A DNA stretch of 64,000 bases from Valencia hispanica. Lineage: Eukaryota > Chordata > Actinopteri > Cyprinodontiformes > Valenciidae. Made by a program: the position numbers and the translations under genes. The notes under the pieces are model-generated. The model was not told where the DNA came from and ran no database searches. It was given only the letters and a program-made list of their open reading frames with translations. How positions within the stretch are numbered: the stretch's first letter is position 1; each line of letters begins with the position of its first letter. Shown here one piece after another: positions 26,500-37,790 of this stretch. The stretch lies in assembly GCA_963556495.2 (NCBI GenBank), contig OY747714.1:50102041-50166040 (forward strand), in the 5' to 3' direction.

Positions 26500-26730
26500 A
26501 TGGCTTCACCTTTTCTCCCTAATCCTGTGGACATCTCCGTGCAAATTGTTAGACGAGCACTTCGTAGAGTACGAGTTTTTATGGACAGACAAAATCCATT
26601 TGACTTTCCTGATGCGTACTTGTATGAAAGATACAGATTTTCCCCGGAAGCTTCTTGAGCCGCACATAACAAATGTGACTCATCGAAGCCATGCCCTGAC
26701 TGTACAGCACATGCAATCCCATCCATAATC
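26500..26730 (+). pseudogene. HARBI1-like Harbinger transposase, N-terminal fragment
   Basis: ATG at 26500 opens 52 residues containing MASPFLPNPVD, MDRQNPFDFPD and LYERYRFSPEAS, which match the start of teleost HARBI1-type nucleases. A TGA follows, and the related peptide ITNVTHRSHALT continues in another frame. The catalytic DDE domain is missing. In autonomous elements this nuclease acts with the Myb-like protein. Confidence 0.75.
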
Positions 26731-27051
26731 GGCCGCCCCTTGTTGTTGCTCAGAGCCAACTCCTCTGCCACAGTGTAATCTTGAGGAGGTGGCCCTCCCC
26801 CAGTTTTCCTTATTTCACATTTATTTCTGTTTGCTGCAAGCAAGTGTTTGTGATTAAATGTTCTAAGAAAATAATAAAAGGTTATGGTAAATACTCACCA
26901 CTTTGAATTATATTTTTATATTTTGTCTTGATCTGCTGCCAAGAACGTTTGGAGTTGGGGTTGCATCTAAAAATTAATGAATATCAATCTTTCTTAGGAT
27001 GTAATAGCCTATACTTTCACATTTTACATACATCTACACACATAATATATA

Positions 27052-28669
27052 CACTACCGTTCAAAAGTTTGGGGTCACCCAAACAATTTTGTGTTTTCCA
27101 TGAAAAGTCACACTTATTCACCACCATACGTTGTGAAATGAATAGAAAATAGAGTCAAGACATTGACAAGGTTAGAAATAATGATTTGTATTTGAAATAA
27201 GATTTTTTTTACATCAAACTTTGCTTTCGTCAAAGAATCCTCCATTTGCAGCAATTACAGCATTGCAGACCTTTGGCATTCTAGCTGTTAATTTGTTGAG
27301 GTAATCTGGATAAATTGCACCCCACGCTTCTAGAAGCAGCTCCCACAATTTGGATTGGTTGGATTGGCACTTCTTGCGTACCATACGGTCAAGCTGCTCC
27401 CACAACAGCTCAATGGGGTTCAAATCTGGTGACTGCGCTGGCCACTCCATTACCGATAGAATACCAGCTGCCTGCTTCTTCTCTAAATAGTTCTTGCACA
27501 ATTTGGAGGTGTGTTTTGGGTCATTGTCCTGTTGTAGGATGAAATTGGCTCCAATCAAGCGCTGTCCACTGGGTATGGCATGGCGTTGCAAAATGGAGTG
27601 ATAGCCTTGCTTATTCAGAATCCCTTTTACCCTGTACAAATCTCCCACCTTACCAGCACCAAAGCAACCCCAGACCATCACATTACCTCCACCATGCTTA
27701 ACAGATGGCGTCAGGCATTCTTCCAGCATCTTTTCAGTTGTTCTGCGTCTCACAAACGTTCTTCTTTGTGATCCAAACACCTCAAACTTGGATTCATCCG
27801 TCCACAACACTTTTTTCCAGTCTTCTTCTGTCCAATGTCTGTGTTCTTTTGCCCATCTTAATCTTTTTCTTTTATTGGCCAGTCTCAGATATGGCTTTTT
27901 CTTTGCCACTCTGCCCTGAAGCCCAGAATCCCGCAGCCGCCTCTTCACTGTAGATGTTGACACTGGTGTTTTGCGGGTACTATTTAATGAAGATGCCAGT
28001 TGGGGACCTGTGAGGCGTCTGTTTCTCAAACTAGAGACTCTAATGTACTTATCTTCTTGCTCAGTTGTGCAACGCGGCCTCCCACTTCTTTTTCTACTCT
28101 GGTTAGAGCCTGTTTGTGCTGTCCTCTGAAGGGAGTAGTACACACCGTTGTAGGAAATCTTCAATTTCTTAGCAATTTCTCGCATGGAATAGCCTTCATT
28201 TCTAAGAACAAGAATAGACTGTCGAGTTTCAGATGAAAGTTCTCTTTTTCTGGCCATTTTGACCGTTTAATTGACCCCACAAATGTGATGCTCCAGAAAC
28301 TCAATCTGCTCAAAGGAAGGTCAGTTTTGTAGCTTCTGTACCGAGCTAAACTGTTTTCAGATGTGTGAACATGATTGCACAAGGGTTTTCTAATCATCAA
28401 TTAGCCTTCTGAGCCAATGAGCAAACACATTGTACCATTAGAACACTGGAGTGATAGTTGCTGGAAATGGGCCTCTATACACCTATGTAGATATTGCACC
28501 AAAAACCAGACATTTGCAGCTAGAATAGTCATTTACCACATTAGCAATGTATAGAGTGTATTTCTTTAAAGTTAAGACTAGTTTAAAGTTATCTTCATTG
28601 AAAAGTACAGAGCTTTTCCTTCAAAAATAAGGACATTTCAATGTGACCCCAAACTTTTGAACGGTAGTG
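27052..28669 (-). mobile_element. Complete Tc1-family transposon, DD38E type (1,618 bp)
   Basis: Perfect 27-bp terminal inverted repeats (CACTACCGTTCAAAAGTTTG plus GGGTCAC) lie at 27052-27078 and 28643-28669, flanked by TA on both sides. It carries one uninterrupted transposase gene. Intact ends and frame point to recent insertion into the Harbinger element. Confidence 0.93.
27214..28257 (-). CDS. Tc1-family transposase, DD38E, 347 residues, uninterrupted
   Basis: Cut-and-paste transposase. Residues 1-115 form the paired-type DNA-binding part, with a first HTH around SMREIAKKLKISYNGVY, a GRPRC AT-hook-like motif at 59-63 and a second HTH following. The DDE core shows WTDES (D154), QQDNDPKHT (D244) and NPIELLW (E283). 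Exactly 38 residues separate the second Asp and the Glu, against 34 in classical Tc1 and Sleeping Beauty. This matches the DD38E group described as Intruder, a sister to DD34E/Tc1. The Gly-rich HGGGNVMVWGCF box is present. Length is normal for Tc1 transposases (about 340). No stops or frameshifts are seen. Confidence 0.93.
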   Translation of the reverse strand: MARKRELSSETRQSILVLRNEGYSMREIAKKLKISYNGVYYSLQRTAQTGSNQSRKRSGRPRCTTEQEDKYIRVSSLRNRRLTGPQLASSLNSTRKTPVSTSTVKRRLRDSGLQGRVAKKKPYLRLANKRKRLRWAKEHRHWTEEDWKKVLWTDESKFEVFGSQRRTFVRRRTTEKMLEECLTPSVKHGGGNVMVWGCFGAGKVGDLYRVKGILNKQGYHSILQRHAIPSGQRLIGANFILQQDNDPKHTSKLCKNYLEKKQAAGILSVMEWPAQSPDLNPIELLWEQLDRMVRKKCQSNQSKLWELLLEAWGAIYPDYLNKLTARMPKVCNAVIAANGGFFDESKV

Positions 28670-29165
28670 TATATATATATATATATATACATGTATATAT
28701 ATCAACACGAATACATTTTCATTTTAGCATTTAATATATTTTAATATGCTTAGCCTACTTAAATGTACATTAATTGTTTAACCCACGCATTAACACAATC
28801 AGCAATCTTCCTCCACGATTGTTCTCTTGCTTTGGCAGCAGATACAGTGTTACTGCGTGCTTGAAAAATATTTCTAAATTCTTCATATTTCTGGAGAATA
28901 ATCTCTTGCTCCTCCGTTGAAAAGTAGATAGCTCTCGCTCTATCCATATCGAACGCGATTGGTTGTTCAGTGTCGTCGTCACTCTTTTATGTGCACGCGC
29001 CTGTGGATTAATCATTGCTTAAGGATCAAAGCCTGAGTTGACAGAGAAAGTTGATAACCTGCGTCATGGTACCAATTAAGCCTGATTGCATCGGTTTGGT
29101 TTTGTCGATTCAAAACCAATCCTGTAACCCCGAGTTTGTTGAGCCACCTTCATGGTACAGGCCCC

Positions 29166-29560
29166 TAGGACTAACAATGGATAAATATAAATAGGAACTT
29201 AAGAAAACAAATAAGGGATGAACACTGACATGAGTAACCAAACATAAGAGCAGCAGAGATTGTGAAAAAAACGTAGTGAAAGGAAAAAATTAAAGTCAAA
29301 TCCCATAACACCCAACGGACCTAACAGGATGTTTTCAGTCTGTTGTTTTACTCCCCAACCACAGGCTCAACCGCCTGCTACAATCACTCACAACGGTAAA
29401 AGTAAAAAATATTGAGATATAGTTTTCAACATTACTACAAATAGAAATATTAATGTATTCAAGACCACCCCCATTTTAATGCCCCTAAATAAAATCATAG
29501 TGCAAACAGCTTCTATCAAAGGAAATCTCAGAGTAGAGTCCAACAACTAACAGATGATGT
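29166..29560. other. Spacer, last part
   Basis: I see no gene or named repeat in this stretch before the right arm begins. Confidence 0.4.
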
Positions 29561-29602
29561 TTTATTGTTCTCTCTATGATAAAATCTATAGGCTGGAGTT
29601 AA

Positions 29603-30687
29603 AGGTGCCCTCCCACACAAAACCATTTTTACGTGTATTTTTAAAAATGCGTTAGGTCCATATGTGTTTGTGTTATGTCGTGAATGTGAAAATGATCTGC
29701 TACATCCTCTGTCAGCTCCAGCCAATAAAACGAAACAGGCGGAAGTGATTCGTTACTCATTACTATTCATGAGCTCTCCCACTTGAGACGCGCCCACAGA
29801 GTTCGTGTAGCTCACTGAGTTTTCCTATACAGCAAAGATGGCTGAACGTCAACGGGCTTGTGCCCTATGCAACAATAGAAGTTAAACAACGCACATGTAG
29901 CCCAAGAACCCAGAGTTGAGGATGAAACAAAACCCTGATGAGTTGAAAAGAAGACGCCATGGATCCAGAGCATCTTCTACATCAGACAACTACAGAGCGT
30001 CTTCAGTCAGAGGCTTCTTCAGATCTGCAGACTGCTACAAGAGATCATCCCTACCCACAGCCATCAGCATCTACAACAAATCTTTGAAGGAACTTGCATA
30101 ATGAGTTACAACAACATTTAATTTCCCTTTGGGATTAATAAAGTAATTTTGAATTGAATTTTGAATTGAATGGCTTCAGTTCATTTTTTGGACAATGCCA
30201 CAAACGGATCATACGAATTGAGTTATCTGTTCAATACATTTTGAAGAGGGAGACTTTGTCAACTTTGGGGAGTACGGCAAAGGCTTCGCCACACGGTTGA
30301 AGCCTGGAGCAGAACCATCGCGTCAGTCGACAGTGCACAGCCCCCTAAGTAAAACTCTATTGTCAGCTCAAGAAAATGCTGTTATACAGGTTTAATGCAC
30401 TCGCTAGCCAAGCTAAATTCATCCCATAAAGCTAAAATTATTTGATAACAGCTGTTGCCAAGCTGTCATGTTATGGAGGAAACCGACACAAACAGGGCCG
30501 GATTATGTTAGCAGAGGTCTCTGGGCACAAAATGTTCAAAGGGCCCCCTCGCCTATACCTGAAGAAGCCATTTCTGCCGCGATAAACAAAGTTCCTCTAG
30601 CCTACTTGTTGCACTGGGTGAAGGACTAGCCATGGTAAACTTCAGAAATTAGCACAAAAGTAATGAAATACGTGTTGCAGGGCACCT
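29603..30687. mobile_element. TTAA-flanked transposon inserted in the right arm (1,085 bp)
   Basis: TTAA at 29599-29602 is followed by AGGTGCCCTCCCACAC; the right end reads GTGTTGCAGGGCACCT followed by TTAA at 30688-30691. The left arm has a single uninterrupted TTAA at the matching site (GTTTTATTAACTCCAGCC), a true empty site. No transposase is seen. A LINE-like 3' tail (about 29,915-30,175, ending in AATTGAATTTTGAATTGAAT) lies inside it. Confidence 0.85.
29915..30175 (+). repeat. LINE-like 3' end nested in the TTAA element
   Basis: A short open frame ends in STSDNYRASSVRGFFRS and YKRSSLPTAI-type sequence. It is followed by CCCTTTGGGATTAATAAAGT and AATTGAA repeats, as in 3' tails of fish non-LTR elements. 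Related tails lie at 41,035-41,185 and 43,290-43,440. Confidence 0.5.
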
Positions 30688-32189
30688 TTAATAAAACAGC
30701 TCCTGCAGACCTTGTATTATTGATGTATTTTATTGTTGGATGAACAGGTTACAGTCAGGCAGCCTGCTGAGCCTGAGGTTTGGAGTGTTTCTGAATGAAA
30801 CCACTCCTTGGTTGATCCTGGGGTGGAATGGTGTTAAAATACCTCAGAGAAACATCCATCAGCAGCTCCACCCTGCAGCTTTACGCTGCCTTAGCATAAA
30901 GAGCCATTCACTGAATCCATAGATAAACTTTACTGTATAAGCTGGAGGTCAAAGGCCAGCAGGAACTGATATCAAACCTAATCTATACGATACGACACTC
31001 TGCTGCTGTTGTAGCATCCAGTAAACACTGAGCCAACACGATGAATGCTGTCTTGTTCTGACCTCTGAGGAGTCGTGTAGATGACCCTGAGGGGGAGCGG
31101 TTCCTCCTCAGAACCGGTTCAGTCCAGACAAACCTGATCAGCTGCAGCTCTAACCTTCAACTTCACCCGTCTTCATCGTCTCTGAGACAAAAGACGTGGA
31201 TCAGAAGAGCTGCAGAGATTATCTGCAGAGACAGAGGAGCGGTTGAGTTCAGAGAAGGATTGGAGTCGCTGCTTCTTCCCTCAGCAGCCGCTCACATGAT
31301 GGCGCTGAGGAGGAATAAGGATTCAATTCATGAAAAATAAACGTGTTTCTGCAACAACTTTGGTTCATATCCAACATGCATCTGATCATCTGTGTCTTTA
31401 ACGGCGACATGTTGGTTCCAGCAGTAAAACCCGGCTGGGACTCTGGAGGAGAGAACTGAACTCCAGGATCCTTGAGGTTCTGAAACTCCTCCAGATGTTC
31501 TGCAGCTCATGATTAAAGGTCAGACAGAAGAGCTGCTGCCATGAAACACTGAGAATGATGGGAATTCCTCTGTTTCCAGATGTCAGTGAACGCAGCGCTG
31601 TAAGGCTGCAGCAGAGCGCTGATCCGTCTGATTGGACCCTGAAGGTTCTCCAGTCTGTTCAGATGATGGTTTCACTGTTTGGATCAGAGGAAGACGATTC
31701 ATTCATCACTTCAGCATCAAATCCAGATACAGACATATTTATACAACCAGAACTTTAGGATTTACACAAACTTTAATGGATTTTATGTGACAGACCAACT
31801 CAGAATGTTAGAATAACTGTAAAGTGGAAAGAAAGTGTTACAAATGTATACAATTATTTTTCAAATGACCCCCCCCCCCCAAAAAAAAAGAAGAAAATAA
31901 TAAAATGTTGCATGCACATTGATTCATCCCTCCTTATTCTGATATCCCAAAATAAAATCCATCACCAGCTGCTGCCTTCAGAATTCCCCCCATCAGTACC
32001 GAGAGTCCAGATGTTCTGGTTCTGGCCTCAGAGGTTCCTTAGAGAACATCAGAGAACATCCAGCATCATGGAGACCAAGGAACCCAGCAGCAGGTCAGGG
32101 AGGACTCTGTGATGCTGCATTCAACCCCAGGTAGCTGGTTTCTACTTTTAAACACTTTTTTTTAACCATTTTATCAATAAAGAAACAAC

Positions 32190-32195
32190 TTTATT
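32190..32195 (-). terminator. Poly(A) signal of gene D
   Basis: AATAAA on the gene strand, matching the signal of gene C at 18,289-18,294. Confidence 0.6.
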
Positions 32196-32554
32196 GTTCA
32201 ATCTTCAGTTTAACAGAAACAAGATAAAATGAGAAGATAACGCTGGAACCTGAGAGGAGAACAGAAGATCAGTCCAGTTCTTCCATGGATCAGTTGACAG
32301 GTGGCTCACCTGGGAGCCTAACCTGTTCTACAGGAGGTCAGGGTTCAAGCATGTGTTACCATGGCGATAGAGGTGGAGGAGGGTCCATGTCTGGTGATGC
32401 GTTCACAGCAGTTGTGGAAAAGACACTTTGACCTGATGGAGATGAAACATTGTTCCAGATCTCCGGTCCTGGTTCAGATCCCAGCAGGTTCTGGATGGAT
32501 CCAGGTTGGTTCTGGGCCCCAGCAGCTGCAGCAGGACTCCCTCTGAGGTTCTGA

Positions 32555-34329
32555 CTACGGCAGAAACTTATTCTTAAGAATCAGCTCTGTTAGGACCTGT
32601 GGTCTGAAGCAGCGCCCCCTGATGATCAGAAAAGCTACAACAAAGAGGATGATGATGAAGAGAACCGGCAGGACAATGGATCCTTCCTTCACTTCGTCCT
32701 CATTCCCTTCATCCTGGATCTTTTCCTCCTTGGTCCCTTCCTCCAGATCCTCTTCGTACTCATAGTCTTCATCCTCGTCCTCTTTGTTTCCGTCTTTGTC
32801 CCCTGCAGAACAGAACCAGGTGGGAGAACATCATCTACTGATCTCAGACCAGCTGATCTCTAGAGTCTCACCAACATCATCAGAACTGAGATGTTTCTAT
32901 CATCATCCAGAACCTGGAAGCTGCTGGAAGTTCTGATCCAGAGGCAGACGGACTCACCTGGAAGAAGAGGAGGAGGAGGAGCTACATCCAGGTGGATGAT
33001 GCAGATGGGAGCAGTTTCCAGCTTAGCTCCTCCCCTCTGGACCACTCTGCACTCATAGGTTCCAGCGTCGTGGGTCCTGGCGTCCTCCAGAACCAGAGAC
33101 ACGTCTCCGTCCTCCATGAGCCTGTCCTGCAGGTCCACCCGGTCCCAGAAGGACGGCTTCTGGTAGGATTTATCCAGCTGCTCGTCCCGGTAGAGGAGGA
33201 CGTACTCCTCCCCCAGGTCCGTCCTGCTCCACTTCACCACCTCCACGGTGAAGTTGTCAGGATGCTGACAGGGCAGAGTGACGGTGTGTCCAGCTTCGGC
33301 CGAGACGTTCCTCCGATCTGCAGGACAGGAGACCCCACAGAGGTTAAAGGTCAACGTGGAGCTCTGCTCCCTACAGCTGCATCAGAGAGCCCAGGGTCAC
33401 ATGACCTCCAGTCTGTTCATACATGATTATTAGAACTGTAACAAAGAACGTTTTATATGACTTTAGAAGCAGGATCAGGTTATGAGTGTTGTTGTGAAAC
33501 TTTATGATAATATAGTGATATCTTCTATCTTCTATTAATGATTTAATAGAGACGATTATTAACTTTTAAATGAGGCTGAGAATCAAGGTAAAAACAGCCG
33601 ATTTAAGACGAGAACTGATAAAGTCTCTGCTGCTCTGCCTCCAGAGTCAGACAACATTTTTATTTCACACCAGATTTTATTGATTTATATATTTAACATG
33701 TTGGTTTATTGAGACCAAAGTGGAGTCAAAGTCAAATCCAGGCAGTAAAGCTGATTCTGCAGCTTCTAAACATGTCAGACTGACAGCTTTCATCTCTCCA
33801 TGTTAGAAAAGAAAAATCACTTTATCCTCCCTGGATCAAATCTTTCTCCTCCTCTTTGAAACACAAACATGCAGATTTTCTTCATATCTCCAGTATTTCT
33901 ACCTGTTCTACCTGTAAGGAGGAGACCCCGCCCCCTTCCTGCTGCGCTGACGGTGATTACCGTAAAGGTGAGAGAAGCTGAGCACATCAAAATGTACTAT
34001 CGTGGATAGATAAGAAGCGCAGTAAAAATCGCTTTAACACCCGGCCTTAAACCTCTGATTGCACTAATTTCTCCCTGATAAAAATTAAATCCTCCTAAAT
34101 GAATTTTCTGCCATCATAATTTTACCCTGAATGATGAATAATCAGTGAAAGCAACAAGAACAGCTGATTTAAAGTTTAACATGATGCAGGATCCAACTTC
34201 TTCTTCCATTGATGCATATTGTTTACCATAAGTTCAGCATAATTAAAGTCAGATGAACTCACATTGAGACCAACAGGAGACACTTTCTGACATCAGGATC
34301 CAGCTGATGAGTAAACTTACAGCAGACAT
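32555..34329 (-). CDS. Gene D: inverted paralogue of gene C, V-set receptor with acidic stalk
   Basis: Exons on the complement are 34263-34329 (leader), 32958-33317 (V-set) and 32555-32802 (acidic stalk, TM, tail). Lengths 67, 360 and 248 nt and all phases equal those of gene C; 224 residues. The V-set exon gives the same protein as gene C. I see a Thr-to-Ser change in the leader and a stalk block NEDEVKEG where gene C has NEEEEKEG. All features needed for a functional surface protein are kept. The upstream region holds a Harbinger-type insertion at 34,933-35,553 absent from gene C, which could give the two copies different regulation. Confidence 0.85.
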
Positions 34330-34932
34330 GTTGTTGTTCCTCAGACCTGCTGGAAGGAAGATTAACAGAGTCAGCCCAGAGCAACACAACAGCTTTCTAT
34401 ATGAGCACAAACTGGATGGATGGATTATTATAAAGCACTATGTTGATAAACTGAACTCTATGCAACATTCTCAGTACGGAAACAATGTATAACAATACAT
34501 ATAATTACACCTCTTACTGTGTCGTTGTTGTTGTTCAGTCCAGCAAAGTTTTCCTCTGTTCAGATTCAGCAGCTCTGAAATATCAGAGATTCTTTGAGCC
34601 AACCTGCTGAACAGGCTGAGAGGCGTTCAAGGACACGTCACACTCTGGTAAACGGGGACTCAGGAAAGACAAGTGACAGAGCAGAGGGTGTGCAGGTGTA
34701 CCAGAGTGACAGACCAATGGAAGCAAGTAGATTTACACACAACTAAAACTAACAGACGGTGCAGAAAAAGGACAAAGATGAGAACAAAACTGTCCAGATA
34801 TTAAAAATTTCATACTACAACTTATAGAAATGTGCAACTGAGTAGAATAACTTAATAAAAATGTGCAAAATGTAGATGTGTATTTGTGCATAGTTTGAGT
34901 TTGTTGGGAGCAGTGATGGTTCTGGAGTCTAA

Positions 34933-35553
34933 AGGCACGTTCACACCGGTCAGCGCGTCCAGGCAGCAGGGCAGCTAGATTACATGCAAGTCTATGGTAT
35001 CTACGCATCTAGTGGGCGCCAAACTGCCCCGCAGCAAGTCGCGCGGGTCGGCGCAGCTGGCATCAGCGCGTCCCCGCGGCTGATGCCGGTCCGTCGGGGC
35101 GTCTGCTGCGTCAAGTTGGGAAAACTGAACTTTCGGGCAGCAGACGCGCGGCGTCAACCAATCAGAGTGACTCGTTGTACTAACGTAGTAACTCCTTCCA
35201 TGGGTGAATCGGCAAATTTTTTATTCAAGATGGAGGACAAACTGATCATCGCTGTATGTAATGTCCGTGAACTGTATGACCCGTCTTCGTCTTTTTACAA
35301 AGACAGGAAGAGATCGGATCTGATTTGGAGGAAGATATCGGAGGATATTGGAGTGCCAGGTAATAAAATATTTTTTCTTTTAACTTTCTTGTTATGTTAG
35401 CTAACGCTACGCTAGCTAACGCTAGCGCTGATGCCCAGACGCGCCGACGCAGACCACAAGTGTGCAAGCAGCTGGGTTTTAATTTTAAAGCGCCGACTTT
35501 CGTCCGTTTTAGCGATTTGACGCCTGGACGCGCTGACGGGTGTGAACGCGGCT
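34933..35553 (+). mobile_element. PIF-Harbinger derivative with MADF exon, 621 bp
   Basis: TAA target duplications lie at 34930-34932 and 35554-35556. The ends share about 31 bp of inverted repeat with few mismatches (CGTTCACACC, GTCAGCGCGTCCAGGC). The left arm carries the empty site at the matching place (GAGTCTAACAGCTGCTG on the right-arm strand). A 3-bp TAA-like target is typical of PIF-Harbinger, and the MADF exon inside supports that class. The HARBI1 nuclease is missing, so it would depend on a helper. Confidence 0.87.
35230..35359 (+). CDS. MADF-domain exon of the Harbinger accessory protein (partial)
   Basis: From ATG at 35230 the frame gives MEDKLIIAVCNVRELYD, then KDRKRSDLIWRKISEDIGVP, the first half of a MADF (Adf-1-like, Myb/SANT-related) DNA-binding domain. 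It ends at a CCAG|GTAATA donor. The remaining exons are missing from this deletion derivative. Confidence 0.7.
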
Positions 35554-35852
35554 TAACATCTGCTGGGAGGAAGGATCTGTGCTAACGCTCCTTTGTGTAC
35601 CCATGATGCAACAGTCTGTCACATTGTCCAACATCTAATCTTAAATGTCGTCTTTTCATTGGCTGGAAGCAGAAAATCATCAGAACCTGTTGATTGGCTC
35701 TAGATTGATCTAATTATGACTTTAACTTTGCTGTGATTGGTTTAGATTTCCTGGACATAAAAGTCTTAGGAAACAGTAGCGGGTGGGTGTGTCAGGATCA
35801 CTGTTTGGTCCTGAAATAGTTTAAATCTGGAAAAAGGAAACTAAATATCTGG

Positions 35853-37382
35853 GGGATATTCCATCAACGTAGCTAAGAATTGCCAGACTTAGGTGTAAGC
35901 TTGAAGCTTGACTAAGCTCCACTTCCCAATCTAGCTCCAAGTCGTTGCATCAAGTGAAACCCGCCGGCTCCAATTGAGACTTAAGCTTCAGCTGTTAAAC
36001 CTCCACTTGTACACGCCCACAGGGAAAATAAAAAGCCCACACTAGTCGAGAATGAAAACTGTCCAAAATGCTGAAAAGCAAAGGAAAAGAACGTGCAGAA
36101 ATATTCTCCACAGAGGAACAAACTCTCCTCATGGAGGTAAATGAGGATTACAGCCACATAATCCTAAAGAAGGGCAATACGGGCAATCAATACAGCGAGG
36201 GATGAGGCGTGGCAGAATATTGCCGACAGGCTGATAAAGAAAATGAAGTATTTCAGCATCATGTTATATAATCCCCCATCAAAGGGACAAAATATATGGA
36301 GTCAATAATCTAGCAACTGATTTCTTGATGGTTTTTGTTTTAAACTAATCAATTATGTGGACCTATTAATGCAACCAAATCCCTAAAATAAAAATAAAAA
36401 TCCCCAAAGAACAAAAAGACAGCACTAATAACATTCATATGAACATAATTAAAATAGCATTATTGTTTCACTGCAATTTATGTGAAATTCTCCATATTTG
36501 ATCATTTGGCAGCCCTAGAAGTAATGTTAGAAAGTGATATTAGAAAGTGATATTCATCACATTTATCAACTGATTATTATGCAAATCGATGGGATAGCTG
36601 TAATTTATCTCCTGCATTATTATTTATCTAGAATCATTTAGCAAATCAAGCAATTGAATGTAGATGAGGATCCCTGTTACAGTAACTAAGTGAATGCAGG
36701 TGACAGCAAATCAATCATCTATCTCCTATCAATCGGAGGCCCTAACCCTTGTTACATCATAAGAATGATGATCTCCTTAAATTGCCTCTATGAAATGTGC
36801 CGTAGGGCAGACATGGTGTGTGTCCCTCACGGTTATGTCTCAACAGAAGTAACCTCAGTAGCCAGAGGAGGACCGGCCACCAGGTCAGAATCAAATATAA
36901 GAACATTCTCAGCAATGGTAAATGTTCCATAATGTAATGTGAAATGCATCAGTCAAAACAGATGGGCAGCTATGAATATATACATGTCTGGTAACCACCA
37001 GAAAGCAGACTGCATCCATGGGTACTGGTGGGGGAGGAGCTCACACCAGCTGAGATCCTGGCCCTTGGGATAAATAAGGGGCCCAAGATACTAGGGATCG
37101 GGGGGGGGGAGCTCCTCCAACCCTGTGGCCCCAGAGATCAGGGCCCCATATGTTGTAGGTACTGTCAATCACTGGCCCTATTCTGGTGACAGACCCTCAT
37201 TAGAGATAACTAACTATACACCTGTGTGTCTGATAGTGACAGGGGATCAAATTATTCTCCCTGACCCACAACAAGTGCACAATGAGGATGCAGCCGGGAC
37301 CCAAGTCGACCCAGTAGGTCCTAACCTGTTGAAACATTGCACTACATCTATTTGCAGGGAGAAGGCCGAAGCCAACACCCAT

Positions 37383-37462
<80 letters not shown>

Positions 37463-37790
37463 ACAGTGAGCTCCAACATGTAAGCCTAATCATTAATGTA
37501 CTGGTTGTATTTGAAATGTTAAAATCACACCTTAATAATGTACCACACACCCTCCTGCAGGAACCTAGGCCTTCCCCAGCTGGCAAGAGGACTACATCTG
37601 CTGGACGAAGTGAAGCGAGTAGCCATTCCCTTTTACCCACCATTAACTGCACAGTCGGTTGCACTGACGCATTAAGTCATCATAGGACATTCGTGTAATT
37701 TATAAGCGGTATCTCCTCCATGCAATGGAGTATAAGAGGCTACAGATTAAGAAGATCAAACTTGAGATCAGGAAGAAGGAAAAGGATGTA
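35853..37790 (+). pseudogene. Harbinger-like remnant with broken Myb/SANT gene
   Basis: The left terminus is GGGGGATATTCCATCA at 35,851. At about 36,067-36,215 is a Myb/SANT-like domain (EIFSTEEQTLLMEVNEDY, then after a frame break ARDEAWQNIADRL). At about 37,020-37,110 comes AELTPAEILALGINKGP, and at 37,720-37,785 a basic coil ends in MEYKRLQIKKIKLEIRKKEK. The order matches Harbinger Myb-like proteins. I could not locate the right terminus or a nuclease. Confidence 0.6.
37383..37459. repeat. (ATG)n trinucleotide repeat
   Basis: About 25 perfect ATG units within the Harbinger remnant. Long Met or His runs in overlapping frames come from this repeat. Confidence 0.95.

Larger units (their letters stand above)
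26748..28947 (-). pseudogene. Harbinger Myb/SANT-like DNA-binding gene, split by Tc1 insertion
   Basis: Exon 1 (28783-28947, from ATG) encodes a Myb/SANT-like domain (FSTEEQEIILQKYEEF, then SWRKIADCVNAW). A second piece at about 26,899-26,975 continues as CNPNSKRSWQQIKTKYKN and ends at a GTGAGT donor. A third near 26,748-26,855 gives KTGGGPPPQ and AEELALSNNKGRP, after which the frame runs into antisense HARBI1 sequence. The Tc1 element lies in the intron between the first two pieces. The C-terminal part appears deleted. Confidence 0.65.
26235..29165. mobile_element. PIF-Harbinger element, decayed, invaded by a Tc1 transposon
   Basis: Perfect 18-bp terminal inverted repeats, GGGGCCTGTACCATGAAG, lie at 26235-26252 and, inverted, at 29148-29165. 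Inside are the N-terminus of a HARBI1-like nuclease gene on + and a Myb/SANT-like gene on -, the usual two-gene content of Harbinger. The target duplication is not clear from the flanks. A 1,618-bp Tc1 element sits inside. Confidence 0.8.
29561..35852 (-). repeat. Right arm of the inverted duplication
   Basis: Reverse complement of 15,247-19,827 plus two insertions: 29,603-30,687 (TTAA target) and 34,933-35,553 (TAA target). Near its outer end the match stops at AGATATTTAG / CTAAATATCT, right where a Harbinger-like GGGGGATATTCCATCA terminus begins. It contains gene D. Confidence 0.95.

Noticed and set aside
37125..37664. Open frames with long Met or His runs on both strands
   Set aside because: Produced by the (ATG)n repeat; no conserved flanks or splice support.
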